Assembly (NCBI GenBank): GCA_035999765.1
Contig: CP108521.1
Span: 62,001 to 126,000 of the forward strand
DNA from: Streptomyces sp. NBC_01231
Lineage (GTDB): Bacteria; Actinomycetota; Actinomycetes; Streptomycetales; Streptomycetaceae
Direction: 5' to 3'
Length of the DNA stretch: 64,000 bases
In this document: one piece after another, positions 45,830 to 54,501 of the stretch
Layout of the letters: each line of letters begins with the position of its first letter
How positions within the stretch are numbered: the stretch's first letter is position 1
Notes under the pieces: generated by a model
What the model was told of the DNA's origin: nothing
Seen by the model: only the letters and a program-made list of their open reading frames with translations
Databases searched by the model: none
Translations under genes and position numbers: made by a program

Positions 45830-47318
45830 GGCGAATTCAACTGGTCGTCGCAACACCTTGATCACGGAGGTTGTTGGATGGGACGACCGAAGAAGCCGAT
45901 GCCGCAGGCGCCGGCCGGGGTGCGACGGCAGTGGGCCGCGGATCGGGCGATGCGGGCGCCGATGCGCTCGCCCGGCCGCCCGGAGCCGTCGCGCGCTGTG
46001 CAACGGGAGTTCTGGCGCCTGATTGCGTCCGGGGTCGCAACGGTCCAGGCCGCCGAGGGGGTCGGCGTGTCGGCACCGGTCGGGATCCGATGGTTTCGAC
46101 ACGCTGGCGGGATGACCCCGCTGAGCCTGGACGAGCCCACTGGCCGGTACCTGTCGTTCGCCGAGCGTGAGGAGATCGCGCTGCTCAAGGCCCAGGACAA
46201 GGGCGTGCGCGAGATCGCTCTCACGATCGGCCGCGACCCCGGGACCGTGTCTCGTGAACTGCGCCGAAACGCTGCGACCAGGGGCGGGAAGCCGGTCTAC
46301 CGCGCCGTGGTGGCGCAGTGGAAGACACAGCGGGCCGCAAAGCGTCCGAAGACGGCGAAGCTGGTGGGCAACGAGCGGCTGCGTGAGTATGTGCAAGACC
46401 GGCTCGCTGGGAACGTCCGTAGGCATGACGGCACGATCGTCCCGGGCCCCAGGACACCGCCGTGGAAGGGGTTGAACAAGCCCCATCGCCAAGACCGTCG
46501 GTGGTCGACGGCATGGAGCCCAGAGCAGATCGCGCATCGGCTGAAGGTGGACTTCCCCGATGATGAGTCCATGCGCATCAGCCACGAGGCCATCTACCAG
46601 TCGCTGTTCATCGAGGGGCGTGGTGCGCTCAAGCGTGAACTGGTCACTTGTCTCCGGACGGGGCGAGCATTGCGGGAGCCGAGGGCCAGGTCACGGAACA
46701 GGCCCCAAGGGCATGTCACCGCCGATGTCGTCCTCAGCGAGCGCCCCGCCGAGGCCAACGACCGGGCCATGCCCGGGCATTGGGAAGGCGACCTGATCAT
46801 CGGGACGGACAGGTCCGCGATCGGCACGCTTGTCGAGCGCAGCAGCCGTTCAACGCTCCTTGTCCACCTGCCACGCATGGAGGGCTGGGGCGAGAAGCCG
46901 TACGTGAAGAACGGGCCGTCGCTCGGCGGCTACGGGGCCATCGCGATGAACGCCGCACTCGGGGCGTCGATGACCAAGTTGCCCGACCAGTTGCGCAAGA
47001 CCCTGACGTGGGATCGCGGGAAGGAGCTTTCGGGCCACGCGCAGTTCGCGCTGGAGACCGGGACGCGGGTGTTCTTCGCTGACCCGCACTCACCGTGGCA
47101 GCGCCCGACGAACGAGAACACTAACGGTCTGCTGCGGCAGTACTTCCCCAAAGGCACCGACCTGTCGCGCTGGTCCGCTGACGAACTCGAGGCCGTCGCT
47201 CACGCGCTCAACAACCGGCCACGAAAGATCCTCGGGTGGAAGACGCCCGCTGAAATCTTCGAGGAGCAACTACGCTCGCTTCAACAAGCCGGTGTTGCAT
47301 CGACCAGTTGAACTCGCC
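45830..47318 (+). mobile_element. IS30-family element, copy 1
   Basis: 1489 bp with inverted ends GGCGA(A/G)TTCAACTGGTCG and a 3-bp target duplication CAA (45827-45829, 47319-47321). It interrupts IS3 orfB after the codon for Gln in GSQ. Confidence 0.92.
45878..47311 (+). CDS. IS30-family transposase, copy 1
   Basis: 477 residues from ATG 45878 behind GGAGG (MGRPKKPMPQAPAGVRRQWA). A first HTH (FWRLIASGVATVQAAEGVGV) is followed by the IS30 HTH LSFAEREEIALLKAQDKGVR and EIALTIGRDPGTVSRELRRN. The DDE core reads PGHWEGDLIIGTDRSAIGTL (first Asp), LTWDRGKELSGHAQFALE (second Asp) and SPWQRPTNENTNGLLRQYFP (Glu). The ORF also reads open from the upstream IS3 orfB, giving an artefactual fusion. Intact and probably active. 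Confidence 0.95.
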   Translation: MGRPKKPMPQAPAGVRRQWAADRAMRAPMRSPGRPEPSRAVQREFWRLIASGVATVQAAEGVGVSAPVGIRWFRHAGGMTPLSLDEPTGRYLSFAEREEIALLKAQDKGVREIALTIGRDPGTVSRELRRNAATRGGKPVYRAVVAQWKTQRAAKRPKTAKLVGNERLREYVQDRLAGNVRRHDGTIVPGPRTPPWKGLNKPHRQDRRWSTAWSPEQIAHRLKVDFPDDESMRISHEAIYQSLFIEGRGALKRELVTCLRTGRALREPRARSRNRPQGHVTADVVLSERPAEANDRAMPGHWEGDLIIGTDRSAIGTLVERSSRSTLLVHLPRMEGWGEKPYVKNGPSLGGYGAIAMNAALGASMTKLPDQLRKTLTWDRGKELSGHAQFALETGTRVFFADPHSPWQRPTNENTNGLLRQYFPKGTDLSRWSADELEAVAHALNNRPRKILGWKTPAEIFEEQLRSLQQAGVASTS

Positions 47319-47758
47319 CAATTCCGGTCCCGCAAGGTCGCCGCCGTCCTCACCTGGCACGGCCTGGCCGGCTCAATGGGCCGGGTCGGGGCCGCCGGCG
47401 ACAACGCCGCAATGGAGAGCTTCTTCGCACTGCTGCAGAAGAACGTCCTCGACCGCCGCGTCTGGGCCACACGCCAGGAGTTGCGGATCGCGATCGTCAC
47501 CTGGATCGAGCGGACCTACCACCGGCGCCGGCGGCAACGACGCCTGGGCCGATTGACCCCCGTCGAGTACGAGACCATCATGACCCCACCCGCAGCTCTG
47601 GCTGCATAAACCCCGCTGTCACCCGATCATGCAGCAGTCCCACTGACAACCCACAAACACCGTCAGAGCCATCCTTGCGAAAACCATTGGTGCCCGGCTT
47701 GCTCCGCTGATGGACTGACGTCCTACCGTGAGTCTGCCGCGTGACGGAGGTAGTGGTT

Positions 47759-48514
47759 GTGACAGGCTATGACGTGCTTGCCGAGGTGTACGAATGGCTC
47801 ATCTCGGATGCAAAGTTGCCTCCAGCCGAGTTCGCTGCGTCGTTCGACGACGTCCTCAATCTCCTGCCGTCGAACGCTCACGTCCTCGACTGTTCGTGCG
47901 GAACCGGACAGTTGGCGGTTGGCCTCGCCGGTCGTGGCATGCAGGTTGTCGCAACTGACGCCAGCGAGGCGATGGTTCGTCGGACTGCAGAGTTGTCTGA
48001 GGAGTTCGGGGCATCCGTCCGGGCCGTACGGGCGAACTGGGAAGAGATGCCCGACCATTTCCAGGACAACACGTTCGACATGGTGTTCTGCGTTGGCAAC
48101 TCGCTTCACCATGCCGCGGGCGCGACAGGCAGGGGTGCTGCTCTGGAGTCGATGTCACGGCTTCTGCGCCCCGGCGGGCGGTTGGTACTCACATCCCGCA
48201 CTTGGGAACTCGTGAGGGCCAGAGGTTCCCGGCTGGAGATCAGTGACCGACTCGTCCGCCGGAACGGTCGCGATGCCGTCGTGGTCTACCGCTGGGAGAT
48301 TGCGCCGCATTGGGAGGAGGAGCACCACATCGAGATTGCGATCGCGCAAGTTGATGCGACCGGGTTGGTTCTTGTCCGCTCGGAACTGCTGTCCTGCTGG
48401 CCCTACCGGTACGAGGAACTCGAAGTCGAGCTGCACCGGGTCGGACTCCAAACGGAACTGAGCACGTTCGATCTTGAGGCCGAGAACTATATGGTGGTCG
48501 CGAGCAAGGTATAA
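47759..48514 (+). CDS. class I SAM-dependent methyltransferase
   Basis: The GTG at 47759 is preferred over 47741 because GGAGG lies eight bases before it; 251 residues (VTGYDVLAEVYEWLISDAKL). Motif I is HVLDCSCGTGQLAVGLAGRG and VVATDASEAM; FDMVFCVGNSLHHA is motif II; RLLRPGGRLVLTSRTWEL is motif III. Resembles glycine/sarcosine-type small-molecule methyltransferases. It lies between IS remnants. Confidence 0.9.
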   Translation: MTGYDVLAEVYEWLISDAKLPPAEFAASFDDVLNLLPSNAHVLDCSCGTGQLAVGLAGRGMQVVATDASEAMVRRTAELSEEFGASVRAVRANWEEMPDHFQDNTFDMVFCVGNSLHHAAGATGRGAALESMSRLLRPGGRLVLTSRTWELVRARGSRLEISDRLVRRNGRDAVVVYRWEIAPHWEEEHHIEIAIAQVDATGLVLVRSELLSCWPYRYEELEVELHRVGLQTELSTFDLEAENYMVVASKV

Positions 48515-48599
48515 ACACCGGACTCTCAGTCCCTGGCCGGACCGCGCGGTTGCTCGCAGGACGCTTGCGCCCTCTCATCGGTGCGGGTTCAAGTGGTCA

Positions 48600-48915
48600 A
48601 CGCAACGCCTCGGACGAGGAGTGCTCGTCGATAAGACGGCGGTAGATCCGGGGTGACGGTGTGGCGCTGTTTCCTGGTCGCGTCCAGATCAATGAGCAGG
48701 ATCTCGTCGATCAGCAGCGTGAACGGATCCAGCTTCGATGGCCGCGCCGAAGCGGTTGTCGTGCGTGGCTGCGGCCAAGCCGAGGTCAGGGCCTTGTTGA
48801 CCGTGCTCCAGGTGACGCCGTACTTGCACTGCAACGCCCGGTTCGACATGCCATCGCGGGAGTCGCGCCGCAGCGCGGCGTACAACTCGACCTTCGACTG
48901 GCCAGGCGGCATCGG
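48600..48915 (-). pseudogene. IS21 istA N-terminal fragment
   Basis: MPPGQSKVELYAALRRDSRD, GMSNRALQCKYGVTWSTVNK and LIDEILLIDLDATRKQRHTV, then a frameshift and loss. Same IstA type as 44463-44866, and both contain RKQRHTV, so the two are separate overlapping remnants rather than halves of one gene. Confidence 0.75.
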
Positions 48916-49081
48916 GGGTGCTCCTTTACTGAGCACATCCAACTTGACACCGCAACCCCGATGGTGACGTCAGAATTCGCGAACATCTTTCTGGGCCATC
49001 ACCTGATGCCATCAGCTTTCACGAACAACTGACGTCACCAACTACCAACAGAACCAGGCGCGTACCGGATAGGCGATCACC

Positions 49082-49200
49082 AACTGCGCAGCGACGGCGA
49101 GGGAAACAGCCACATCAGCACCGAGGACTACGCCGTCGCTCTCGTCGACGAGTTGCAGCGGGGCGAGCTCACCCGCCGCCTCGTCCACGTCGCGTACTGA
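49082..49200 (+). pseudogene. C-terminal scrap of an NAD(P)-binding oxidoreductase
   Basis: Reads RSDGEGNSHISTEDYAVALV and DELQRGELTRRLVHVAY, then TGA, matching the ending of NmrA-like/NAD(P)H-binding SDR proteins. No start or Rossmann region remains. Confidence 0.5.
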
Positions 49201-49347
49201 CCGGCTCACAAAAACGGAAAAGTTGGCACGCCACCGGCACGTGTTGTGTTGGTTGCCAACCAATTCGGGCTCCAGCGGCAGGTGCACCGCGGGAGCGGAA
49301 CAAGACGATCACCTGCCTCATCCTCGCGGACCAGAAGATGATCAAGG

Positions 49348-49710
49348 TTATTCGGCGCCGCCTTCCGCCTTGTTCAGCATCTGCGCCAACAGCAAGGCGC
49401 CCCCGGCCGCCGCACCCGCGGCCAGGAAACCGCGAGAGGAGCGCCAGGACAGCACCGACCACCGCGACTGCGAGGAGAACAGCGATCCCGTGCTGAGCCA
49501 CGAGCCGGTTGAGATCAGCGACAGGGCAGACCCGATCGAGCCGACCGACAGAGCGCTTCCGATCGAGCCGACCGACAAGGCCGAACCGACGGACCCCACA
49601 GAGAGTACCGATCCCACTGAGCCGATCGACAACACGGAGTCCTGTGACCACAGCGACAGCACCGAACCAGAAGAGGCACAACCGATCGACCGCTCGGGCG
49701 TATTTGTCAT
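49348..49710 (-). CDS. Ser-triplet repeat protein
   Basis: ATG at 49710 (MTNTPERSIGCASSGSVLSL). From about residue 14 to 92 every third residue is serine (S-x-x, about 26 triplets: SVLSIGSVGSVLSVG and so on), with V, L, I, G or A between. A hydrophobic helix follows (GFLAAGAAAGGALLLAQML). The protein has no enzyme motif. Such a period-3 pattern could form an extended or solenoid surface tethered to the membrane. Similar proteins are known from Streptomyces but have no assigned role. Confidence 0.65.
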   Translation of the reverse strand: MTNTPERSIGCASSGSVLSLWSQDSVLSIGSVGSVLSVGSVGSALSVGSIGSALSVGSIGSALSLISTGSWLSTGSLFSSQSRWSVLSWRSSRGFLAAGAAAGGALLLAQMLNKAEGGAE

Positions 49711-49857
49711 GAGGCCATCCTGCCCGATGGCCACCCTGTCTCGCCGTTCCGGCCGACGTCCTCAGATCCTGACCGTCAGGTACGTCGGCCACCCACCCCA
49801 AGTTCGGTCATTGCGCGGGACTCAACCGCACCACATCGACAATCAGAGGAGCACCAC

Positions 49858-50256
49858 GTGACGAACAACGACAGCACCGCCAACGCGGTCGGCGTGGTCG
49901 ATGCCTACGGCCAAGCGCTGCAGGCCCGTGACAAGGACACGATTCTGCGGCTCTACGCCGACGAGTCCGAGATCATCCCCGAGGCCGCGCCCAGCCTGCG
50001 CGGCACGGATGCGATCGACTCCTTCTACACCGACACCTTCGCCGCCATCGGGTTCGAAGGCGACCTGCAGGTGGTCTCGGCCGAGGTCCACGACGAGATC
50101 GCGCTCGTCCGGTCCGAGCAGCCCATCGTTGTGGTCGCCGTGGCCGACGGCACCCGCACCAAGACCTACTACCGCGAGCTGTTCGTGCTGCGTCACACCC
50201 CAGACGGGTGGCGCATCCACAAGTACATGTTCTCCCAGAACCCGGCGCAGGCCTAG
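49858..50256 (+). CDS. NTF2-like (SnoaL/SgcJ-type) protein
   Basis: GTG at 49858 behind AGAGGAG. 132 residues: VDAYGQALQARDKDTILRLY, SLRGTDAIDSFYTDTFAAIG and YYRELFVLRHTPDGWRIHKY give the cone-shaped NTF2 fold that binds small molecules or acts as an isomerase. After the TAG the same frame stays open (50257-50391) with KPEDLGRLRLERAEAGDIDG-VLALYGL, like the start of a second such domain cut short. Confidence 0.82.
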   Translation: MTNNDSTANAVGVVDAYGQALQARDKDTILRLYADESEIIPEAAPSLRGTDAIDSFYTDTFAAIGFEGDLQVVSAEVHDEIALVRSEQPIVVVAVADGTRTKTYYRELFVLRHTPDGWRIHKYMFSQNPAQA

Positions 50257-50828
50257 AAGCCGGCGACCGACGACGACGGCCGCGAAGAGGCGCACAAGCC
50301 CGAGGATCTGGGCCGGCTGCGGCTCGAGCGCGCCGAGGCCGGGGACATCGACGGCGTGCTCGCGCTGTACGGCTTGCAGTCCGGCCGGTGATAACAAGCC
50401 TGCCTATGTTACAACTACAGCGCTTCGGCTCACCCCTGCGGCGGGCGACGGAAGCCAGACCGATGCGCAGGGACTACAGGTCGAACACGACGTGCTCGAC
50501 GTCCGTGGACTCCGCTTCCAGGCCGTGGGCGCGGCGGCCGCCGTCGCGGGAGCACATCTCCCCCAGGCCTTCGGCGGCGATGTCGTGCAGCTGCCGCTCG
50601 CTCGCGCCGGCGTCCTGGGCGTCGAAGAGGCGGGCCGCGTACTGCGGAGGCAGGGCGATGGTCAGGTGCCGGATACGGGCGTCATCGGTGGTGCCCGGGG
50701 CCGCGGTGAAGCCGAAGCGGGCGCGGGTGTCGACGACCAGGCCGGTGCTGGTGGCGGCCGCTTCCTGGCTTCGGCCCGGATGCGGGGCTGCCAGCGCTGG
50801 CGGACGGCGTCCTCCAGGCGCTGCGCTA

Positions 50829-52007
50829 GTGTCCTGCGCCAGTAGTTGATCGTTAGTAGTTGTGTGACTTCTGCTGCTGGTGCGTCAGTTCCTCGTCGGG
50901 GCCCGAAGCTGGAACCGTTGCTGCTGTCTGATGACCAGCGGGCGGTGTCGGAGCGGTGGACGCGGCGGGCGTCGTCGGCCCAGGCGCTGGCCCTGCGAGC
51001 GCGGATCGTGCTGGCGTGCGCGGGTGTGGAGGTGTCGCCGATCGTCGCGGTCGCCCGCGAGTTGCGGGTTGCCGCTGACACCGTCCGCACGTGGCGGCGC
51101 CGGTTCCTGGCGGAGCGGCTCGATGGCCTGGTCGACGAGCCGCGGCCGGGCCGGCCGCCCACCATCAGCGTCGATCAGGTGGAAGCGGTCGTGGTCACCA
51201 CGCTGGAGGAGATTCCGAAGGGCGCCACCCACTGGTCGCGAAAGTCGATGGCGGAGCACAGCGGCCTGTCGAAGTCGACCGTCGGCCGGATCTGGCGGAA
51301 GTTCCAGCTCAAGCCGCATCTGGCAGACACCTTCAAGCTGCCGACGGACCCGCTGTTCGTGGAGAAGGTCTACGACGTTGTCGGCCTGTACGTCAACCCG
51401 CCCGAGGGAGCGGTGGTGCTGTCGGTGGACGAGAAGTCGCAGATCCAGGCCCTGGACCGGTCCCAGCCGGTGCTGCCGACAATGCCGGGAATGCCGGGAT
51501 GCCGGGAATGCCGGGATGCCTGAGCGGCGCACCCACGACTACGTCCGCAACGGGCTGACTACCTTGTTCGCCGCGGTCGACGTCGCTACCGGCGAGGTCA
51601 TCAGTGCTCTGCACCGCCGGCACCGGGCAGCGGAGTTCAAGAAGTTCCTGATCCGGATCGACAAGGAAGTACCCGCGCACCTGGCGGTCCACCTGATCTG
51701 CGACAACTACGGCACCCACAAGACGCCCGCGATCAGGACATGGCTGGCCAGGCACCCACGCTTCCACATGCACTTCACCCCCACCGGCTCCTCCTGGATC
51801 AACCAGGTCGAGCGGTGGTTCGGCTTCCTGGCCGACCAGAAGATCCGCCGCGGCGCACACAAAAACGTGCAGACCCTCGAGGCCGACATCCGCGCATGGG
51901 TCAAAGACTGGAACGAGGACCCCAAGCCCTTCATCTGGACCAAGACCGCCGAAGAGATCCTCGATTCCCTCGCCCGCTTCTGCCAACGGATCTCCGGCGC
52001 AGGACAC
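50829..52007 (+). mobile_element. IS630-family element inside tpg
   Basis: Inverted ends GTGTCCTGCGCC at 50829 and 52007, inserted at a TA inside CTAG that is duplicated on both sides (50827-50828 and 52008-52009), the hallmark of IS630/mariner insertion. Removing it restores tpg codons GAC CTA GCG CAG. Confidence 0.9.
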
Positions 52008-52010
52008 TAG
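50846..52010 (+). pseudogene. IS630-family transposase, frameshifted by a short tandem repeat
   Basis: HTH part [40 protein letters not shown] and [20 protein letters not shown]. The DDE core has [20 protein letters not shown] (first Asp), then the frame is lost in an ATGCCGGGA-type repeat at 51481-51521. It resumes one frame away with [32 protein letters not shown] (second Asp) and [14 protein letters not shown] (Glu). The stop codon TAG is supplied by the duplicated target. Confidence 0.88.
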
Positions 52011-52359
52011 GTCGGCGCGGGGCCGGCGGATCTGGTCCTTCACGTACCGCTCCACGATGCGCTGCGAGACGCCGAGCGCGTCGGCCACGGCGCGGGTGCC
52101 TTTGAGCTGCTTGACCAGGTAACGCATCTGCGCACCGGCCGACTTGGGGATGGGACGGGTGAACGCCTGCTGCACGGCCCGTTCCAGGCCGTCTCCCACA
52201 ATGCCCATCGGGGCTTCCCTTCATGATCGGCTGTGTGGGCCGCTGGGCGGCGATCACACCGCCGGAAGACCGCTGAGCCCGGACGGTGGAGATCGGTGCG
52301 GAGAGGGGCGCTAAGAAGTCCTAACGAAATGCACGGTGTGGATCTGGCGCGCGGACTCG

Positions 52360-52395
52360 CACTCGATGTGCAACCAGTTGGTTGCGCATCGAGTG
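52360..52395. promoter_or_regulatory. 36-bp palindromic operator candidate
   Basis: CACTCGATGTGCAACCAG is mirrored by the next 18 bases with one mismatched pair; the core GCAACCAGTTGGTTGC (52370-52385) is perfect. It lies 49 bp before the SRPBCC-ArsR operon and fits an ArsR-type binding site. Confidence 0.6.
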
Positions 52396-52443
52396 GCGAG
52401 TGTGCAACCTTGAGGTGGCAGGCCCGGACGAGATGAGGTTGCA

Positions 52444-52902
52444 ATGATCCACGACACGATCGAACGCACCATCGCGATCAACGCCCCCGTGCAGCGGGTG
52501 TGGTCCGTGCTGACCGAACCCGCCTTCCTCGGTCGCTGGTTCGGCAACGGAGAGCCAGTCAAGATCGACCTGCGCCCCGGCGGTCTTCTCGTCTTCGACC
52601 ACGGTGTCCATGGCGTTATTCCCGCCCGTATCGAGACCGTCGAGCCGCCGCGGCTCTTCTCCTGGCGGTGGTCTCAAGGTGCCGCTGGAGAAGAGCCGGA
52701 GGACACCAATGCCACCCTGGTCGAGTTCACGCTGACCGAAGACGACTCCACCGGAGGTACCCAACTCACCTTGATTGAGAGCGGATTCGCGCGGATCGGG
52801 CTGCCAACCGCCGAGGCTGCCGAACGTCACCGCGCCAACAGCCAGAACTGGCCCGGCAAGCTCGACCAACTGCGCGCGGTCTGCGAGCCGACCACGGCAT
52901 GA
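52444..52902 (+). CDS. SRPBCC/AHSA1-domain protein
   Basis: 152 residues. IERTIAINAPVQRVWSVLTE, PAFLGRWFGNGEP and the ending QNWPGKLDQLRAVCE are the usual START-like AHSA1 pattern that forms a hydrophobic pocket. The stop overlaps the next gene (ATGA), and pairing with an ArsR regulator is very common for this family. Ligand unknown. Confidence 0.9.
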   Translation: MIHDTIERTIAINAPVQRVWSVLTEPAFLGRWFGNGEPVKIDLRPGGLLVFDHGVHGVIPARIETVEPPRLFSWRWSQGAAGEEPEDTNATLVEFTLTEDDSTGGTQLTLIESGFARIGLPTAEAAERHRANSQNWPGKLDQLRAVCEPTTA

Positions 52903-53243
52903 CCCGCGCCGCCGAGGACGATCAGGTCTCCGAGCATGTTCTGGTAGCCCTGGCTGACCCGATTCGTCGAGAAGTCCTCGCCATCCTTGCCCGCGAAGGC
53001 GGCGCCACATCGACATCCCTGGCAGCGAGCCTTCCCGTCACCCGCCAGGCGGTGGCCAAACACTTGGCCGTTCTGGACCGCGCTGGGCTTGTCCGCGCCC
53101 ACCGGGCCGGCCGCGAGGTCCGCTACGAAGCTGACCTGCAACCGCTGAAGCAGACAACGCGGTGGATGGCCACCCTCGCCACCCAGTGGGAACACCGCCT
53201 CAACACCATCAAGGCCCTGGCGGAAGGCGCCGCTGGGCCCTGA
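52899..53243 (+). CDS. ArsR-family transcriptional regulator
   Basis: 114 residues. Winged helix: LVALADPIRREVLAILAREG, SLAASLPVTRQAVAKHLAVL and RAGLVRAHRAGREVRYEA. No metal-binding cysteines are present, so it probably senses something other than a thiophilic metal, as usual for the SRPBCC-linked group. Translationally coupled to the SRPBCC gene and likely to bind the palindrome at 52360. Confidence 0.92.
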   Translation: MTRAAEDDQVSEHVLVALADPIRREVLAILAREGGATSTSLAASLPVTRQAVAKHLAVLDRAGLVRAHRAGREVRYEADLQPLKQTTRWMATLATQWEHRLNTIKALAEGAAGP

Positions 53244-53258
53244 ATCCCGCGTGCCACG

Positions 53259-54085
53259 TCACGAACCCGTCGCACGGCACAATCTCCTCCAGCAGATGAG
53301 CGCGCACCCGAGGGTGAGGAAGGCTTCGTGGATGTCGTCGCGTATCTCCCAGCGGATGCGTAACCGGCGGAACCAGTGCAGGAGTGCGAAGCTCTGTTCG
53401 ACGACCCACCGGTGGGCGCCCAGTCCTGAGCCGTGTTCGGTGCCGCGGCGGGCGATGACCGGGGTGATCCCGACGGCCCGGACCTGCTTGCGGTACTTGT
53501 CGTGGTCGTAGCCGCGGTCGGCGTAGAGGCGGTCGGGGCGTCGGCGGGGTCGTCCGCGTCGGCCGCGTACTGGCGGAACGGCCTCGATCAAGGGCATGAG
53601 CTGGGTGACGTCGTTGCGGTTGCCGCCGGTCAGGGAGGCGGCCAAGGGGATGCCGTGCGCTTCGGTGATCAGATGGTGCTTGGAGCCTGTTCGGGCACGG
53701 TCGACCGGGCTCGGTCCAGTTTTGGGCCGCCCTTCATGGCCCGCACATGAGAGCCGTCGATCACCGCCCGGGACCAGTCCAGAGCGCCGGCGGCGTGCAG
53801 CTCGGCCAGCAGCGATTCATGCAGACGCTGCCACACACCCGCGTCATTCCAGTCCCGCAGGCGCCGCCAGCAGGTCATGCCGGAGCCGAAGCCCAGTTCC
53901 TGGGGCAGGAACTCCCACGGAATGCCGGTGTACAGCACGAACAGGATCCCGCACAGGACCTTGCGGTCGTCCAGACGCCTGCGCCCCGGATGATCCGCGC
54001 GGCGGCGCACGACCGGCAACAACGGCTCGATCCGCGCCCACAACTCATCGGACACGATCCACGGCAGCTGCTCACCCCTCCTCAT
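53259..54085 (-). pseudogene. IS5-family transposase in two frames
   Basis: Frame 1 from ATG 54085: MRRGEQLPWIVSDELWARIE, GILFVLYTGIPWEFLPQELG, CWRRLRDWNDAGVWQRLHES and WSRAVIDGSHVRAMKGG (first Asp). Near 53720 the frame changes and continues as PLAASLTGGNRNDVTQLMPL, RLYADRGYDHDKYRKQVRAV, VVEQSFALLHWFRRLRIRWE to 53259. The join could be programmed or a deletion. Terminal repeats not identified. Confidence 0.82.
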
Positions 54086-54099
54086 GTGAAGGCTAACGC

Positions 54100-54500
54100 G
54101 CCATCAAATGCCAACATTCCAAGGGGAGAAGCGGCATTCTGTTAGGAGTTCTAAGTGGCTGTTGTTGTTCCGAACTTGAGGAGTGCTGGTCGAACGGGAG
54201 TCACCTGAACTCCCGACCCGACCGGTCCTCCCCCGCCGTCGTGACCGCCGCGTCCATCACATCGAGCGGCAGCATGACCGCGCGCACCGGGTGGACGTCA
54301 CGTCGCCGAGGTGCCCGGCCGCACGGCGAGGCCAGAGCACCCACAGGCACGACGCCTGGCGTACCGCCACCACCAGCGCCCTCGCAGCAGTGCGCAGCTT
54401 GTCACCCGAGCGGTGGGAGGCGAGGACGTCCGCAATGGCCAACCGGCGGCGACTGTGAAAATCGCTGTCCGATCACCGGAGCACGGTGATAGACATCCGG
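54100..54500. other. stretch without a supported gene
   Basis: A minus-strand frame reading RTAARALVVAVRQASCLWVL (54257-54442) has some coding character but no motif or clear start. Nothing else is recognised; the promoter of the MDMPI-family gene should lie near its right end. Confidence 0.35.
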
Positions 54501-54501
54501 C

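Larger units (their letters stand above)
45227..47609 (+). pseudogene. IS3-family OrfB (DDE transposase) split by IS30
   Basis: First part (45227-45829): VTCRVLGLARQPYYRWLARP, WLTDITEHATGEGKLYLCAV and CIVHSDRGSQ with the first two catalytic aspartates. After the IS30 insert it resumes at 47319 as QFRSRKVAAVLTWHGLAGSM, GDNAAMESFFALLQKNVLD (catalytic Glu) and RRQRRLGRLTPVEYETIM, ending at 47609. Apart from the insert the frame is intact. Confidence 0.92.
44869..47642 (+). mobile_element. IS3-family element 1, interrupted by IS30
   Basis: Ends are inverted: TGGGACTGCTGCA at 44869 and its complement ending 47642, both continuing into GGGTGACA-type sequence. Encodes orfA and orfB. IS30 sits at 45830-47318 inside orfB. 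No target duplication could be seen (flanks ATC and CTG), suggesting later rearrangement. Confidence 0.85.
50474..52208 (-). pseudogene. tpg: telomere terminal protein gene interrupted by IS630 and frameshifted
   Basis: From ATG 52208: MGIVGDGLERAVQQAFTRPI, KSAGAQMRYLVKQLKGTRAV and ALGVSQRIVERYVKDQIRRP-RADL, the HTH-bearing front of the Streptomyces terminal protein. After the IS the frame resumes at 50826: AQRLEDAVRQRWQPRIRAEA, then, one frame away, TSTGLVVDTRARFGFTAAPG, RIRHLTIALPPQYAARLFDA and ESTDVEHVVFDL, stop 50474. Tpg is covalently bound to the 5' ends of linear Streptomyces replicons and primes end patching. This copy has two lesions, so an intact one would be needed elsewhere. Confidence 0.9.

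Noticed and set aside
45227..47311. Apparent 694-residue fusion of IS3 and IS30 transposases
   Set aside because: It is IS3 orfB reading by chance into IS30; IS30 has its own ATG and ribosome site, and the target duplication shows an insertion. The same applies to 57183-59252.
44463..48915. Two istA fragments as halves of one gene split by IS3 element 1
   Set aside because: Both contain the RKQRHTV region, so they overlap, and no target duplication joins them.
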